Origin: an uncultured Clostridia bacterium | Lineage (GTDB): Bacteria; Bacillota; Clostridia; Oscillospirales; Acutalibacteraceae | Assembly (NCBI GenBank): GCA_937896885.1 | Contig: CALBNX010000009.1 | Span: 1 to 54,753, forward strand | Length of the DNA: 54,753 bases | Direction: 5' to 3' | In this document: in pieces, positions 45,652-54,702 of the stretch | Layout of the letters: each line of letters opens with the position of its first letter | Position numbering within the stretch: position 1 is the stretch's first letter | The notes under the pieces: model-generated | What the model was told of the DNA's origin: nothing | The model's database searches: none | Seen by the model: the letters and a program-made list of their open reading frames with translations, nothing else | Made by a program: the position numbers and the translations under genes

Positions 45652-46644
45652 ATGCTTAATAAGTTTAATTGGGCAATTTTAGGTTGTGGCAATATTGCAA
45701 ATGACTTTGCACGTGATATAACTGAAATGGGTCGCGAGATTTATTCTGTTGCTAACCGTACATATGAAAAAGCAATAGCCTTTGCCGAAAAATACAATAT
45801 CTCAAAAGTCTATAAAAATATTGACGATTTGTTTGCGGACGAAAATGTTGATATTGTCTATATCGCAACCCCACATAACAAGCATATTGAGTATATTCTT
45901 AAAGCTTTGGAAAGTGGCAAACACGTGCTTTGTGAAAAGGCAATTACTCTTAATAGTGATGAACTTAACAGAGCAGTGAAACTCGCAAGTGAAAAAAACC
46001 TCATTTTAGCCGAAGCAATGACTATTTATAATATGCCACTTTATACTGAACTTGAAAAACTTATAAATTCAGGCAAATTAGGTGAATTTCGTCTTGCTCA
46101 AGTGAATTTTGGCAGTTTCAAAGAATACGATATGACAAATCGTTTCTTCAATATGAGTTTAGCAGGTGGCGCTCTTTTAGATATTGGCGTTTATGCACTT
46201 TCTCTTGTGAGAATGTTTATGGATACCAAAAATGCAGAAACCCATTCACAAGTGAAATTTGCCGAAACTGGTGCAGATGAGCAATCAAGCATTGTAATCG
46301 AAAATGAAAAAGAGCAGATGGCAAGTGTGACACTCTCACTTCACGCAAAACAGCCAAAGAGAGCAACAATTTGCTATGATAATGCCTATATCGAGATTTT
46401 TGAATACCCAAGAGCCGACAAAGCAGTAATCACATATACCGAAGATGGTCGCACAGAAGAAATTACAGCAGGCAAGCTGGAAAACGCACTCTGCTATGAA
46501 TTGGAGAATATGGAAAATGCAGTAGAAACAGGCAAAAACACAATGCGACTTGACTACACAATCGACGTAATGAACATTATGACAAAACTCAGAAACGATT
46601 GGAATATGAAATACCCAGAAGAAAAACAAATAAGGGACGGTTAA
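45652..46644 (+). CDS. Gfo/Idh/MocA family oxidoreductase
   Basis: 330 residues. N-terminal Rossmann NAD(P) domain with WAILGCGNIANDFARDI, VYIATPHNKHIEYI and HVLCEKAITLNSDE (the EKP-like catalytic Lys motif, here EKA), then the GFO C-terminal sheet with GGALLDIGVYALSL. Similar to trans-1,2-dihydrobenzene-diol dehydrogenase/D-xylose dehydrogenase-like members; oxidises sugars or inositols. Next to the GH3 glucosidase it may act on released sugars (inference). ATG follows GAGGTGA; own promoter; the stop lies in the terminator palindrome. Confidence 0.92.
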   Translation: MLNKFNWAILGCGNIANDFARDITEMGREIYSVANRTYEKAIAFAEKYNISKVYKNIDDLFADENVDIVYIATPHNKHIEYILKALESGKHVLCEKAITLNSDELNRAVKLASEKNLILAEAMTIYNMPLYTELEKLINSGKLGEFRLAQVNFGSFKEYDMTNRFFNMSLAGGALLDIGVYALSLVRMFMDTKNAETHSQVKFAETGADEQSSIVIENEKEQMASVTLSLHAKQPKRATICYDNAYIEIFEYPRADKAVITYTEDGRTEEITAGKLENALCYELENMENAVETGKNTMRLDYTIDVMNIMTKLRNDWNMKYPEEKQIRDG

Positions 46645-46657
46645 CCGTCCCTTTTCT
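46632..46657. terminator. Bidirectional terminator, perfect palindrome
   Basis: AAGGGACGGTT / AACCGTCCCTT (46632-46653), containing the oxidoreductase stop codon; T-rich on the plus side. It also serves the convergent gene. Confidence 0.85.
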
Positions 46658-47529
46658 TATATCATTTTAACCCCAAGTCCTTCGCCGAATGTTCCACCGT
46701 TTTTGATATATTCAATAGCATTTCTGCGAAGCTCGGTGTTCTTTTTAAGTCCACCTGTGAAACCATAACTGCCGAACTCTTTTTTGTTTTTCATAAGGTT
46801 GTCATTTGAAATTTTCACTCCAAATAGCCAGCGATATGTTGGGTGTGGCGTTTCTTTTTCTTCAACAAGCTCAAAAAGTTTTTGGAATTTTAAAATGTTG
46901 CTGTCTTCATCCATAAAATTTTTGTTGCCGGAATAAAGCAACCAACTGTGGCACATAAACTTGTTATTGGGAAAATCAGGATAATATTTTGCAAAAAACT
47001 CTTGTGCCATAACGAATGATTTTTCACATTCTTCAAAATCTAATTTTGCACCACGGGGGATATGCACATTCAAAAGCTTGTCACCAAATTTAAAGTCCAT
47101 ATCATCTTTTTTATATGGTGTTTTAAAAAAATAAAACAATTTTTGAAATTGCAATCTGCCGATTTTGAAAATTCCTAAATTCATATGATGCATAATCCAA
47201 TGAAGCTCATAAAGTCCATCTTCGTTGGTTTCTGCTTTGTGGTCGTCAATCCAGATTTTAATATCACTCATTGTGTCCCAGAAGATTTCTTCAGGAATGT
47301 CTTTTTCTTTATATCTGTCCCAAACAGTTGGTAAAAAAGCATAGACAAGAGCGAGTTTCATCATAGGATTTTGTTTCAGCAATGGCTCCCAACGGTTTTT
47401 ATTGCAAAGAACAAGATAAAGTTTAACAGTAGTTTTGTGTTTGTTTATATAACACTCAACTCTGTTTGCCAGTTCTTCGCTGTCATAAATTCTTAAAAAA
47501 ATCTCTTTCGAACGAGCCAAATCAATCAT
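46657..47529 (-). CDS. Acyltransferase-domain protein of the NAT_N/GNAT_C type
   Basis: 290 residues, soluble. The pattern (helical N-terminal part with MKLALVYAFLP, then DIKIWIDDHKAE, LHWIMHHMNLGIFKIGRLQFQ, VHIPRGAKLDFEECEKSF, and CHSWLLY) is that of a clostridial family annotated as acyltransferase-domain protein with a GNAT_C-like second half. Substrate unknown. ATG 47529 follows GGGAG; the frame stays open upstream but that stretch overlaps the divergent small gene's control region. Convergent to the oxidoreductase. Confidence 0.7.
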   Translation of the reverse strand: MIDLARSKEIFLRIYDSEELANRVECYINKHKTTVKLYLVLCNKNRWEPLLKQNPMMKLALVYAFLPTVWDRYKEKDIPEEIFWDTMSDIKIWIDDHKAETNEDGLYELHWIMHHMNLGIFKIGRLQFQKLFYFFKTPYKKDDMDFKFGDKLLNVHIPRGAKLDFEECEKSFVMAQEFFAKYYPDFPNNKFMCHSWLLYSGNKNFMDEDSNILKFQKLFELVEEKETPHPTYRWLFGVKISNDNLMKNKKEFGSYGFTGGLKKNTELRRNAIEYIKNGGTFGEGLGVKMI

Positions 47530-47637
47530 AATTATTCTCCCAAATTTTGTTTTTACCATTTTATCACATTTTTTCAAAAAATTAAATATGTTTATTGAAT
47601 TTCGCAAAGGGCAAAATATTTGTGCGAGGTGAGAATA

Positions 47638-47775
47638 ATGAATAATCAAAACAACAGAAATAATGCGCAGAACAATAACAACAAAAATAATGCACAAAAC
47701 AAAAATAAAAACAACCCAACAAATGTAAAAGAAAACCCTTCAATGAAGAACGAAAACAAACAGGGCAATAAATAA
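47638..47775 (+). CDS. Small Asn-rich protein (45 aa)
   Basis: 45 residues beginning MNNQNNRNNAQNNN, of which 21 are Asn and 8 Lys, with GAGGTGA 5 bases before the ATG. No hydrophobic segment and no aromatic residue. The clean ribosome site, full codon periodicity and its own terminator support a real gene. Small, polar, Asn/Gln/Lys-rich proteins are common in spore-formers, and a spore or stress role is a guess. I do not recognise a family. Divergent from the NAT_N-like gene. Confidence 0.6.
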   Translation: MNNQNNRNNAQNNNNKNNAQNKNKNNPTNVKENPSMKNENKQGNK

Positions 47776-47776
47776 C

Positions 47777-47812
47777 AAAAAGCACCTACAAAACAGTAGG
47801 TGCTAAATTTTT
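47777..47812. terminator. Bidirectional terminator between the Asn-rich gene and plsC-like gene
   Basis: AGCACCTAC / GTAGGTGCT with a 6-base loop; T5 follows on both strands. Confidence 0.85.
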
Positions 47813-48992
47813 ACTTATAGTCTTTTCCAATTAAATATCTCCACGCGGCAACATATTTTGAGGTTGCTCTCGGCTTGTGAGTTTTGATATAGAAATATCT
47901 TTCCTGGTCAATAATAAGCAATGCTTCTATGGATATGCTCATAACAAGCTTAACTGTGTCAATGGGGATTGTGATAGTTTCATTCTCATTGAGCACTATT
48001 TCAAATCTATCTTGACAAATTCGAAGAATTGCATTTTCAGAAATTGATTTTCTTTTTCTGTCAACAATAGTTGAAATTCGTTGACCACTCTCTTCGAAAA
48101 TCAGTTCGCCGGTGCCAGCACTCAACACTCGTTCTTTCCATTGTTCTTTTTGCCATTTGTCCCAATCAAGAATATTGTCAAAAACAAGTTTTTTTCGCAA
48201 GGGATAGAAAAATCCGTCAGCACGAAGTTCTACTTTATATCCACAGTCGCATGTGAGATAATCACCCTTTGAATGAAGTTTGCCAACCTCAAAGCAATGC
48301 GGACACATAAACAAAACTCTTTCAACGTGTTCAGCAAGGTTTTTGCCCTTATATTCATTCTTATTCTTTTTTAGGTCGTCAAAAACATTTACATAAATAT
48401 CGTTTTTAATTACTTCGTTGATTTCTTCAACGGTCATTTCTTTAAGTTCTTCAGGGGAATACTCTCTTACAACACTACCACGGACAGGACCTTTTCTAAG
48501 TCCTGTTCCCCATTTAGGAGTATGAAAATACCCACCATTTAATCTAAATGTAATAAGAGCAACACCTGAGTCTTTGATAAGTTGTCCAGTTCTTGGTGAG
48601 AAAAAGCCTGTTTCACCATTTGGTGTGATTGTACCCTCAACACAGATAGCAACGCTGACACCTTCTTTAATGCTCTTGAGAATATTATTAACCATTTCAG
48701 ATGATGGCTTTTCGCGTTCGCGAACAATAAACCCTGAAATCTTTCTCAAAATAAGATTTAAAATAGGTTTATTAACCAGATGGTCACTTATAACAAAACG
48801 CACATATTTTTTAACGGCATAGAGCATATAAACAGGGTCCAATGCGTCAGAATGGTTTGCTATTAAAATAAATGTGTCGTGCTTTGGCCTATATCTTTTT
48901 ATTTTAGCGTGACAATATGCCAAAACGATGCGACCGAATAAAATTCGCGCACCATTAACAGCTGTTTTGTTGCCTCTTGTTTTTAAAGTCAT
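47811..48992 (-). CDS. PlsC-like lysophospholipid acyltransferase with zinc-ribbon insertion
   Basis: 393 residues. Acyltransferase block I NHSDALD and block III CVEGTITPNGETGF, with SPRTGQLIKDSGV between them and the ribbon. A second half beginning near residue 228 has CPHC...CDCGY, a four-Cys zinc-ribbon, then a beta-rich domain. Typical PlsC enzymes have no such extension; the form occurs in Clostridia and its role is unknown. Transfers an acyl chain to lysophosphatidate or a related acceptor. ATG 48992 follows GGTG at 6 bases; the TTG at 49010 has no ribosome site. Confidence 0.85.
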   Translation of the reverse strand: MTLKTRGNKTAVNGARILFGRIVLAYCHAKIKRYRPKHDTFILIANHSDALDPVYMLYAVKKYVRFVISDHLVNKPILNLILRKISGFIVREREKPSSEMVNNILKSIKEGVSVAICVEGTITPNGETGFFSPRTGQLIKDSGVALITFRLNGGYFHTPKWGTGLRKGPVRGSVVREYSPEELKEMTVEEINEVIKNDIYVNVFDDLKKNKNEYKGKNLAEHVERVLFMCPHCFEVGKLHSKGDYLTCDCGYKVELRADGFFYPLRKKLVFDNILDWDKWQKEQWKERVLSAGTGELIFEESGQRISTIVDRKRKSISENAILRICQDRFEIVLNENETITIPIDTVKLVMSISIEALLIIDQERYFYIKTHKPRATSKYVAAWRYLIGKDYK

Positions 48993-49142
48993 AAATTGCA
49001 CCAAATCCAAAAAAACTTATACTTTAAGAATAAATGAAATCTTGAATATTGTCAAGGCAATATGAAGATTTTCAACATACAAATAATGGTTATGTTTATT
49101 GATTTTTCCGTGTGCTTATAGTAAAATTGAATGGGTGATTTT

Positions 49143-50048
49143 ATGCAAGGCAGATTTTATTCGTTAAATGAATATCTCTGTAACCAATTCGGTGGTAAAG
49201 TTTATAAGCTTGCGCTGGATATTGGTTGCACCTGCCCAAATCGAGACGGCACAAAAGACACCCGCGGTTGCATTTTCTGCCATAATGGCTCATCACATTT
49301 TGCAGAAACGGGAATTGACACAAACACCCAGATTGAAAATGCAAAAAACAGAGTAAAAAATAAGATACAAACAGATAAATATATTGCTTATTTTCAAAGC
49401 TTCACTAACACTTATGGTGATATAGATTATATCGAAAAATGCTTTACGACTGCAATAAACCGTGACGACATTGTAGCTCTCTCAATTGGCACTCGTCCTG
49501 ACTGTTTAGGTGAAGATGTACTTTATTTGCTTGAAAAACTCAATAAAATCAAACCCGTATGGATAGAGTTAGGCTTACAGACATCAAACGAAAAAACAGC
49601 AGAATATATCCGTCGTTGTTACCCAAATTCTACTTATGAAAAAGCCGTACAAGACTTAAAAAACAGGGGAATAACAGTAATAACACATATTATTATTGGC
49701 TTGCCCAATGAAACAAAAGAAGATATACTCAAAACAGTTGATTTTGCAGTTGAAAATAAAACTGATGGTGTTAAATTACAACTTTTGCATATCCTCAAAG
49801 ATACTGACCTTTATAAAGATTATAAAAAAGGTCTAGTAAAACCTTTGACTTTGGAAGAATATATGGACATTCTCTTTGCTTGCATTGAGAGAATACCTGA
49901 AAATATTGTAATCCACAGAATAACAGGTGATGCACCTAAATCGCATCTTGTTGAACCTGTTTGGAGCGCAAACAAGAAAAATGTGCTCAACACAATAAAT
50001 AGAGAATTAGAAAAAAGAAATATAATTCAAGGGAAGTGTAAAATATGA
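49143..50048 (+). CDS. TIGR01212 (YhcC-like) radical SAM protein
   Basis: 301 residues. The family opening FYSLNEYLCNQFGGKVYKLALD is followed by an unusual cluster motif CTCPNRDGTKDTRGCIFC (CxC-x12-CxxC spacing typical of the family), AYFQSFTNTYG, SIGTRPDC, LGLQTSNEKTAEYI and HIIIGLPNET. Family role unknown, perhaps RNA modification. ATG 49143 follows GGGTGA; the ATG at 49131 lacks a site. Its TGA overlaps the ADH start (ATGA), so the two are translationally coupled. Confidence 0.93.
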   Translation: MQGRFYSLNEYLCNQFGGKVYKLALDIGCTCPNRDGTKDTRGCIFCHNGSSHFAETGIDTNTQIENAKNRVKNKIQTDKYIAYFQSFTNTYGDIDYIEKCFTTAINRDDIVALSIGTRPDCLGEDVLYLLEKLNKIKPVWIELGLQTSNEKTAEYIRRCYPNSTYEKAVQDLKNRGITVITHIIIGLPNETKEDILKTVDFAVENKTDGVKLQLLHILKDTDLYKDYKKGLVKPLTLEEYMDILFACIERIPENIVIHRITGDAPKSHLVEPVWSANKKNVLNTINRELEKRNIIQGKCKI

Positions 50049-51169
50049 CTTGGGAATTTTCATTACCTGTAAAAATTTATTTTGGTACAGATAAAATCAA
50101 AGAATTACCAAAAATCATTGAGGAATATGAATTTGAAAGGGGAGTGCTCGTCTGTTCAAACACCCTTAAAAAGAATGACGTAGCAGACGAAATTATTAAA
50201 AACTCAAATGGCAGATTAGTGGCAGTTTTTAGTGATATAAGACCAAATCCAACAACTGACAATGTTAATGCTTGCGTTAAAGTTTTAAGAGAGAACAACG
50301 CAGATTTTGCCGTTGCTCTCGGTGGTGGCTCACCAATGGATTGTTGCAAAGCAGCTTGTGCAATCGCAAAGGGTGACGATATAATCGAAAGTTATCACAC
50401 AGGTGGCAAACCAATAAACAAAGACGAAGTTATCACAATGATTGCAGTTGCAACAACGAGTGGTACGGGTAGTGAAATCACAAATATTTCAGTTCTTACT
50501 GATTTAAATAAAAATGTGAAATCTACTATGAATGACTCTCTTATGTATCCAAAAGCAGCCATTGTTGACCCAAGACTTACTTTGAGCGTTCCACCAAAGG
50601 TTACTGCTTCAACAGGTCTTGATGTTCTTGCTCACGCATTAGAAAGTGTTTGGAGTGTTTTGCACCAACCAATCTGTGAAAGCTGTTCAGTTCACGCAAC
50701 AAAATTGGTTTTCGAGTGGTTGTATAAGGCATATTGTGAACCCGATAACCTTGAAGCAAGAGAAAAAATGGCAGAGGCATCAATCGTGGCAGGTGTGGCA
50801 TTTAGTAATCCACGCACAGCAGGTAGCCACGCTTGTTCATTCCCACTGACAAATCTCTATGGTGTACCACACGGTGAAGCTTGTGCAATGACTCTTGACT
50901 TCTTCACAAGATATAATGCTGAAGCAGAAAACGGCAGACTTAATAAATTTGCTCGTGATTGTGGATTCTCGGATGCTTATGCTTTAGCCGATGCAATTAC
51001 AAACCTTAAAAAACAAATGGGAATGGCAATGACTCTTACAGAAATCGGTGTTAAAACAGACGAAGAAATCGAAACACTAACAAAAATGAGTATGACACCA
51101 CTTATGGAGAGAAATATTATCCCACTTTCTTACGACGATATAAAAAATATGTATATTTCAATGAAATAG
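50045..51169 (+). CDS. Iron-containing alcohol dehydrogenase
   Basis: 374 residues, type III ADH. N-terminal nucleotide domain with ALGGGSPMDCCKAAC (GGGSxxD) and ATTSGTGSEIT; C-terminal iron domain with GLDVLAHALES (metal Asp/His) and VPHGEACAMTL (metal His). Reduces aldehydes such as butyraldehyde or lactaldehyde with NAD(P)H. Overlap with the radical SAM gene is unusual and the functional link unclear. No terminator follows before the MMPL promoter. Confidence 0.95.
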   Translation: MTWEFSLPVKIYFGTDKIKELPKIIEEYEFERGVLVCSNTLKKNDVADEIIKNSNGRLVAVFSDIRPNPTTDNVNACVKVLRENNADFAVALGGGSPMDCCKAACAIAKGDDIIESYHTGGKPINKDEVITMIAVATTSGTGSEITNISVLTDLNKNVKSTMNDSLMYPKAAIVDPRLTLSVPPKVTASTGLDVLAHALESVWSVLHQPICESCSVHATKLVFEWLYKAYCEPDNLEAREKMAEASIVAGVAFSNPRTAGSHACSFPLTNLYGVPHGEACAMTLDFFTRYNAEAENGRLNKFARDCGFSDAYALADAITNLKKQMGMAMTLTEIGVKTDEEIETLTKMSMTPLMERNIIPLSYDDIKNMYISMK

Positions 51170-51212
51170 TATGTAAAAAATTCCAATTAGTAATAGATTA
51201 TTAATATTTTTG

Positions 51213-51221
51213 TGATATAAT
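51213..51221 (+). promoter_or_regulatory. Extended -10 promoter for the MMPL gene
   Basis: TGA-TATAAT (51213-51221), an extended -10; no good -35 is visible. Confidence 0.6.
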
Positions 51222-51256
51222 AAAAAATAAAGTTTTTGCAAATGAGGTGTTGTGCT

Positions 51257-54200
51257 TTGAAAAACTTTGCAAATATCATAGTCAATGGTCACAAGGTTGT
51301 TCTCGCGTTGATGTTAGTGCTCTGTGTGGGTTGTGCCTTGCTTATACCATCAGTTGAAATTAATACGGATATGACTAAATATCTTCCCGATGATTCTTCA
51401 ATGAAACAGGGCGTTGATGTGATGATGGAAGATTTCACATCAATGGCAATGTCACAGACTATCAGAGTTATGTTTGAAGATTTGAGTCAGGATGAAATCT
51501 ATGCAATACGAAACCAGCTTGAAAATATAGAATATGTTGACAGCGTTTCATACATTGAAGGCAGTGAAGATTACAACAAAGATAATTACACAAAATTTGT
51601 TGTAAATACTTCATATACATATGGCTCACCAGAAGAGTTATCTATTGAAAAAGCCATTGAAGAGCAGTTCAAAGATTATAAAATGAATTATATGAATGAT
51701 AATGCAAGCAGTATGGAACTTCCTTGGATTATAATTGGTGTTGCCATTATCATTCTTTTTGCGATTCTCTTTTTAATGAGCAGTTCGTGGTTTGAACCGG
51801 TGCTCTTTATGGCAACAATCGGCATTGCAATTGCTATTAATATGGGCACAAATATTGTGCTTGGCAGCGTTTCTCAGATTACAATGTCAATTGCAGCAAT
51901 CTTGCAGTTAGTTCTCTCAATGGACTATTCAATTATTCTTGCGAACCGTTATCGTCAGGAAAAACTCTTGTGTGACGACATTGAAGAAGCAATGAAAAAT
52001 GCTTGGAAGAATGCGTTTTCTTCAATTGCAAGTAGCGGTATGACAACAGTTATAGGTCTTATTATGCTTGTGTTTATGAGCTTTAAGATTGGCATGGACT
52101 TAGGTCTTGTTCTTGCAAAAGGCGTTATTTGCAGTATGATTTGTGTTCTTACCGTGTTGCCTGCATTGTTACTTATCTTTGATGAAAAAATTGAAGATAC
52201 AGAAAAGAATGAGTTGCATTTGCCAATGGGACTTTTGTCAAAAGTTCAATATAAAATTAGAAAACCTTTGGCAGTATTCTTTGCAATTCTCTTTGTGGTG
52301 ACAGCACTCTTACAAAGCACAACAAAAATTGTTTATTCAATTTCACCCGAAGACCCAATCGCAGATGTTTTCACACCCTCAAACCCTGTTATTCTTCTCT
52401 ATGATAATGAAGACGAAGCAAACGCAAGAAAAGTGATTGAAGAATTTGAAAACAAAGATGTTGTCAAGAATGTAATGAGTTATTCAAACACTCTTGGCAA
52501 AGAGTTTACATCAAGTGGAATTATGTCTATGATTGACGATATGGGAATTCCAATGACCATTGACTCATCACTCATTGACTTGGTTTATTATACCTATTTC
52601 AATGACGGCAATACTTTGCCAATGACCATCAGTCAAGTTGTAAATTTCATTAAATACAATGTAATGAACAACGATATGTTCTCATCATTTATCAGTGGAG
52701 ATATGAAAAACTCTGTTGATAAAATGGAATTGTTTGCTGATTCTAAAAATCTTACAACACCAATGACAGCTGAAGAAATTGCAAATAATTTCTCAATGGA
52801 TGCTGGGCAGGTTAGACAACTTATGGTGCTTTATTTCGGCACAAAAGGTGGCGCAGATTGTGGCACAATGACTTTGCCGGTGTTTGCAGATTTCGTTGTA
52901 AACGAAGTTGCAAAGAATAAAACATATTCATCAATGTTTGATGCTGAGACAAAGTCGCAATTGGGAATGCTCACAACATTCACCAACAAAGAAGCTGTTA
53001 CAGAAAAAAGACATTATGATTCAATGTCTCAGCTTTTGGGTGTTGATGTTGAAAAGGTAAAACTTTTCTATGCTTATCATAAAGTTTATTCACAAAATCC
53101 TGAAGTAGTTGACTATGAACAGGTTATGTCAGAATATCTTGCAATGCAGTTTATCGGCAGTGAATATAAATTATCAGTTCAAGAATTTATAAACTTTATT
53201 ATTGACAATAAAGAGATGATGAGTTCTGCAATGACACCAGAAGATTTGCAGAAACTGACAATGGGTCACGAAATAATTAACGGAACAGTTGAAGGCAAGT
53301 CATATTCACCTGAAGACTTGGCAAAGGTTATGAATATGGACCCTGCAAGGCTTAAACAGCTTTATCTTCTCTATATATGTGAACATGGTGACACAAGCAG
53401 TTGGAAAGTTTCAATTCAGAACTTTATTAGTTTTATTATCTCTGACATATTACCAAATAAAGCCTATGCTTCACAGTTCGATGCAGAAACTGCCAATATG
53501 CTTAAAGGTGTTAAAAAACTTATTGATGCATCAGTTTCAAATAAAGAGTATTCATCAGCAGAATTGGCTTCTATGTTCGGTGCTCTCACTGACCAGATAG
53601 ATAGTAACACCATGGAAGTGCTCTGTCTCTATTATTCAAGTACAAAAACAAGCAATCCTGAGTGGAAATTGACTATTGAAGAAATGTTTACTTATGTTTC
53701 AGAAAATTTGCTCAATGACTCAAGATTTGTTAATATGATTGACTCTGCAACTCGTCAGCAGGTTTATGATATGAAAACTCAACTTGATGGTGCAATCAAT
53801 CAGCTTCTTGGTAAAAATCATTCTCTTATGATGATTGAAACATCACTTCCTGTTGAGTCGGCAGAAACAACAGCTTTTATGGATGAACTTTCAACTTTCT
53901 GTGACGATAATCTTAAGAACAAATATTATTTCATAGGCAACACCCCAATGAGTTATGAAATGGAGCAGAGCTTTGATAAGGAATTGTTACTTATAACAGT
54001 TCTCACAGCAGTAGCAATTTTCATTGTTGTTGCACTCACATTCCGTTCATTGTCAATTCCTGCGCTTCTTGTGTTGCTTGTTCAATGCGGTGTTTATCTC
54101 ACAATGACAGTCAACGGACTTATGGGATATAGCATTTATTATCTTGCATTGCTCATTGTTCAATGTATTCTTATGGGTGCTACAATTGACTATGCGATTT

Positions 54201-54484
54201 TGTTCACAAACTATTATCGCGAAAGCCGAAAGACAATAGATATTAAAGACGCAATCAAAGAAGCCTATGATGGCTCAATTCATACAATTCTCACATCAGG
54301 TCTTATTATGATTGTTGTTACGGGTGCAATTGGATTTAGCCCTGTTGACCCAACAATTGCACAGATTTGTCAGACAATTTCAATTGGTGCACTTTCAGCA
54401 ACATTGTTGATACTCTTTGTGTTACCGGGTGTTACGGCAACCTTTGACAAACTAATAAGCAAACAAAAGAATAAAGACAAATAA
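51257..54484 (+). CDS. MMPL/RND-family exporter with five-repeat extracytoplasmic insert
   Basis: 1075 residues. TM1 near the start (VVLALMLVLCVGCALLI), then TMs 2-6 with the RND-type segment SMDYSIILANRYRQE; a second block with ATIDYAILFTNYYRES, so both transmembrane halves are present. Between them (about residues 440-880) lies a helical stretch of about five units of 75-100 residues, each with a QLxxLYY-like helix, T-x-x-x-F-x-x-F-I, and FDAETxxQL. The start is TTG 51257 with GAGGTG 6 bases before it. Probably exports lipids or peptides. Confidence 0.88.
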   Translation: MKNFANIIVNGHKVVLALMLVLCVGCALLIPSVEINTDMTKYLPDDSSMKQGVDVMMEDFTSMAMSQTIRVMFEDLSQDEIYAIRNQLENIEYVDSVSYIEGSEDYNKDNYTKFVVNTSYTYGSPEELSIEKAIEEQFKDYKMNYMNDNASSMELPWIIIGVAIIILFAILFLMSSSWFEPVLFMATIGIAIAINMGTNIVLGSVSQITMSIAAILQLVLSMDYSIILANRYRQEKLLCDDIEEAMKNAWKNAFSSIASSGMTTVIGLIMLVFMSFKIGMDLGLVLAKGVICSMICVLTVLPALLLIFDEKIEDTEKNELHLPMGLLSKVQYKIRKPLAVFFAILFVVTALLQSTTKIVYSISPEDPIADVFTPSNPVILLYDNEDEANARKVIEEFENKDVVKNVMSYSNTLGKEFTSSGIMSMIDDMGIPMTIDSSLIDLVYYTYFNDGNTLPMTISQVVNFIKYNVMNNDMFSSFISGDMKNSVDKMELFADSKNLTTPMTAEEIANNFSMDAGQVRQLMVLYFGTKGGADCGTMTLPVFADFVVNEVAKNKTYSSMFDAETKSQLGMLTTFTNKEAVTEKRHYDSMSQLLGVDVEKVKLFYAYHKVYSQNPEVVDYEQVMSEYLAMQFIGSEYKLSVQEFINFIIDNKEMMSSAMTPEDLQKLTMGHEIINGTVEGKSYSPEDLAKVMNMDPARLKQLYLLYICEHGDTSSWKVSIQNFISFIISDILPNKAYASQFDAETANMLKGVKKLIDASVSNKEYSSAELASMFGALTDQIDSNTMEVLCLYYSSTKTSNPEWKLTIEEMFTYVSENLLNDSRFVNMIDSATRQQVYDMKTQLDGAINQLLGKNHSLMMIETSLPVESAETTAFMDELSTFCDDNLKNKYYFIGNTPMSYEMEQSFDKELLLITVLTAVAIFIVVALTFRSLSIPALLVLLVQCGVYLTMTVNGLMGYSIYYLALLIVQCILMGATIDYAILFTNYYRESRKTIDIKDAIKEAYDGSIHTILTSGLIMIVVTGAIGFSPVDPTIAQICQTISIGALSATLLILFVLPGVTATFDKLISKQKNKDK

Positions 54485-54488
54485 AAAC

Positions 54489-54524
54489 AAAAAGCAGTTT
54501 GAGAAATTCTCAAACTGCTTTTTT
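54489..54524. terminator. Terminator after MMPL, also facing the tRNA-like copy
   Basis: AAAAGCAGTTTGAGAA / TTCTCAAACTGCTTTT, nearly perfect, with T6 on the plus strand and A/T-rich tails on both sides. Confidence 0.9.
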
Positions 54525-54560
54525 GGTGCGGACGATGGGACTTGAATTATAGACCCACAA
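54524..54560 (-). repeat. Pseudo copy of the tRNA 3' end with a 7-base insertion
   Basis: Minus strand: TTGTGGG + TCTATAA + TTCAAGTCCCATCG..., ending in CCA. Removing the 7 bases at 54547-54553 gives an exact 30-base copy of the tRNA at 54703-54732 (offset 179 for the outer part). The insertion splits the T stem from the T loop. Confidence 0.9.
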
Positions 54561-54630
54561 TACGAATGAGGGATTCGCATTGTGCTTTTGCCTAAAAATG
54601 ATGTACTATATCATTTTCTTAACGGCAAAA
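54556..54630. repeat. Two strong hairpins of the second tRNA-linked element
   Basis: CACAATaCGAAT / ATTCGcATTGTG (54556-54584, one mismatch) and a nested TTTTGCC..GGCAAAA enclosing AAAATGAT..ATCATTTT (54586-54630). Confidence 0.85.
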
Positions 54631-54634
54631 CCCT

Positions 54635-54650
54635 CACGGGTTCAAGTCCC
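54635..54650 (+). repeat. Reversed T arm of the neighbouring tRNA
   Basis: GGGTTCAAGTCCCA on the plus strand, while the tRNA and its pseudo copy are on the minus strand; the T loop is therefore reversed relative to the parent gene. Confidence 0.7.
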
Positions 54651-54668
54651 ACTATATTTCATATAAAA

Positions 54669-54701
54669 AAACGAGTTCACGCAAAAGCGTAAACTCATTT
54701 T
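54669..54701. terminator. Terminator hairpin beside the class II tRNA
   Basis: ACGAGTTyACGC / GCGTrAACTC-type hairpin with an AAAA loop; T runs on both strands, usable by the minus-strand tRNA. Confidence 0.82.
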
Positions 54702-54702
54702 T

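Noticed and set aside
46657..47697. Long N-terminal extension (56 codons) of the NAT_N-like protein
   Set aside because: No ribosome site for the upstream start; the ATG at 47529 has GGGAG and gives the usual family length.
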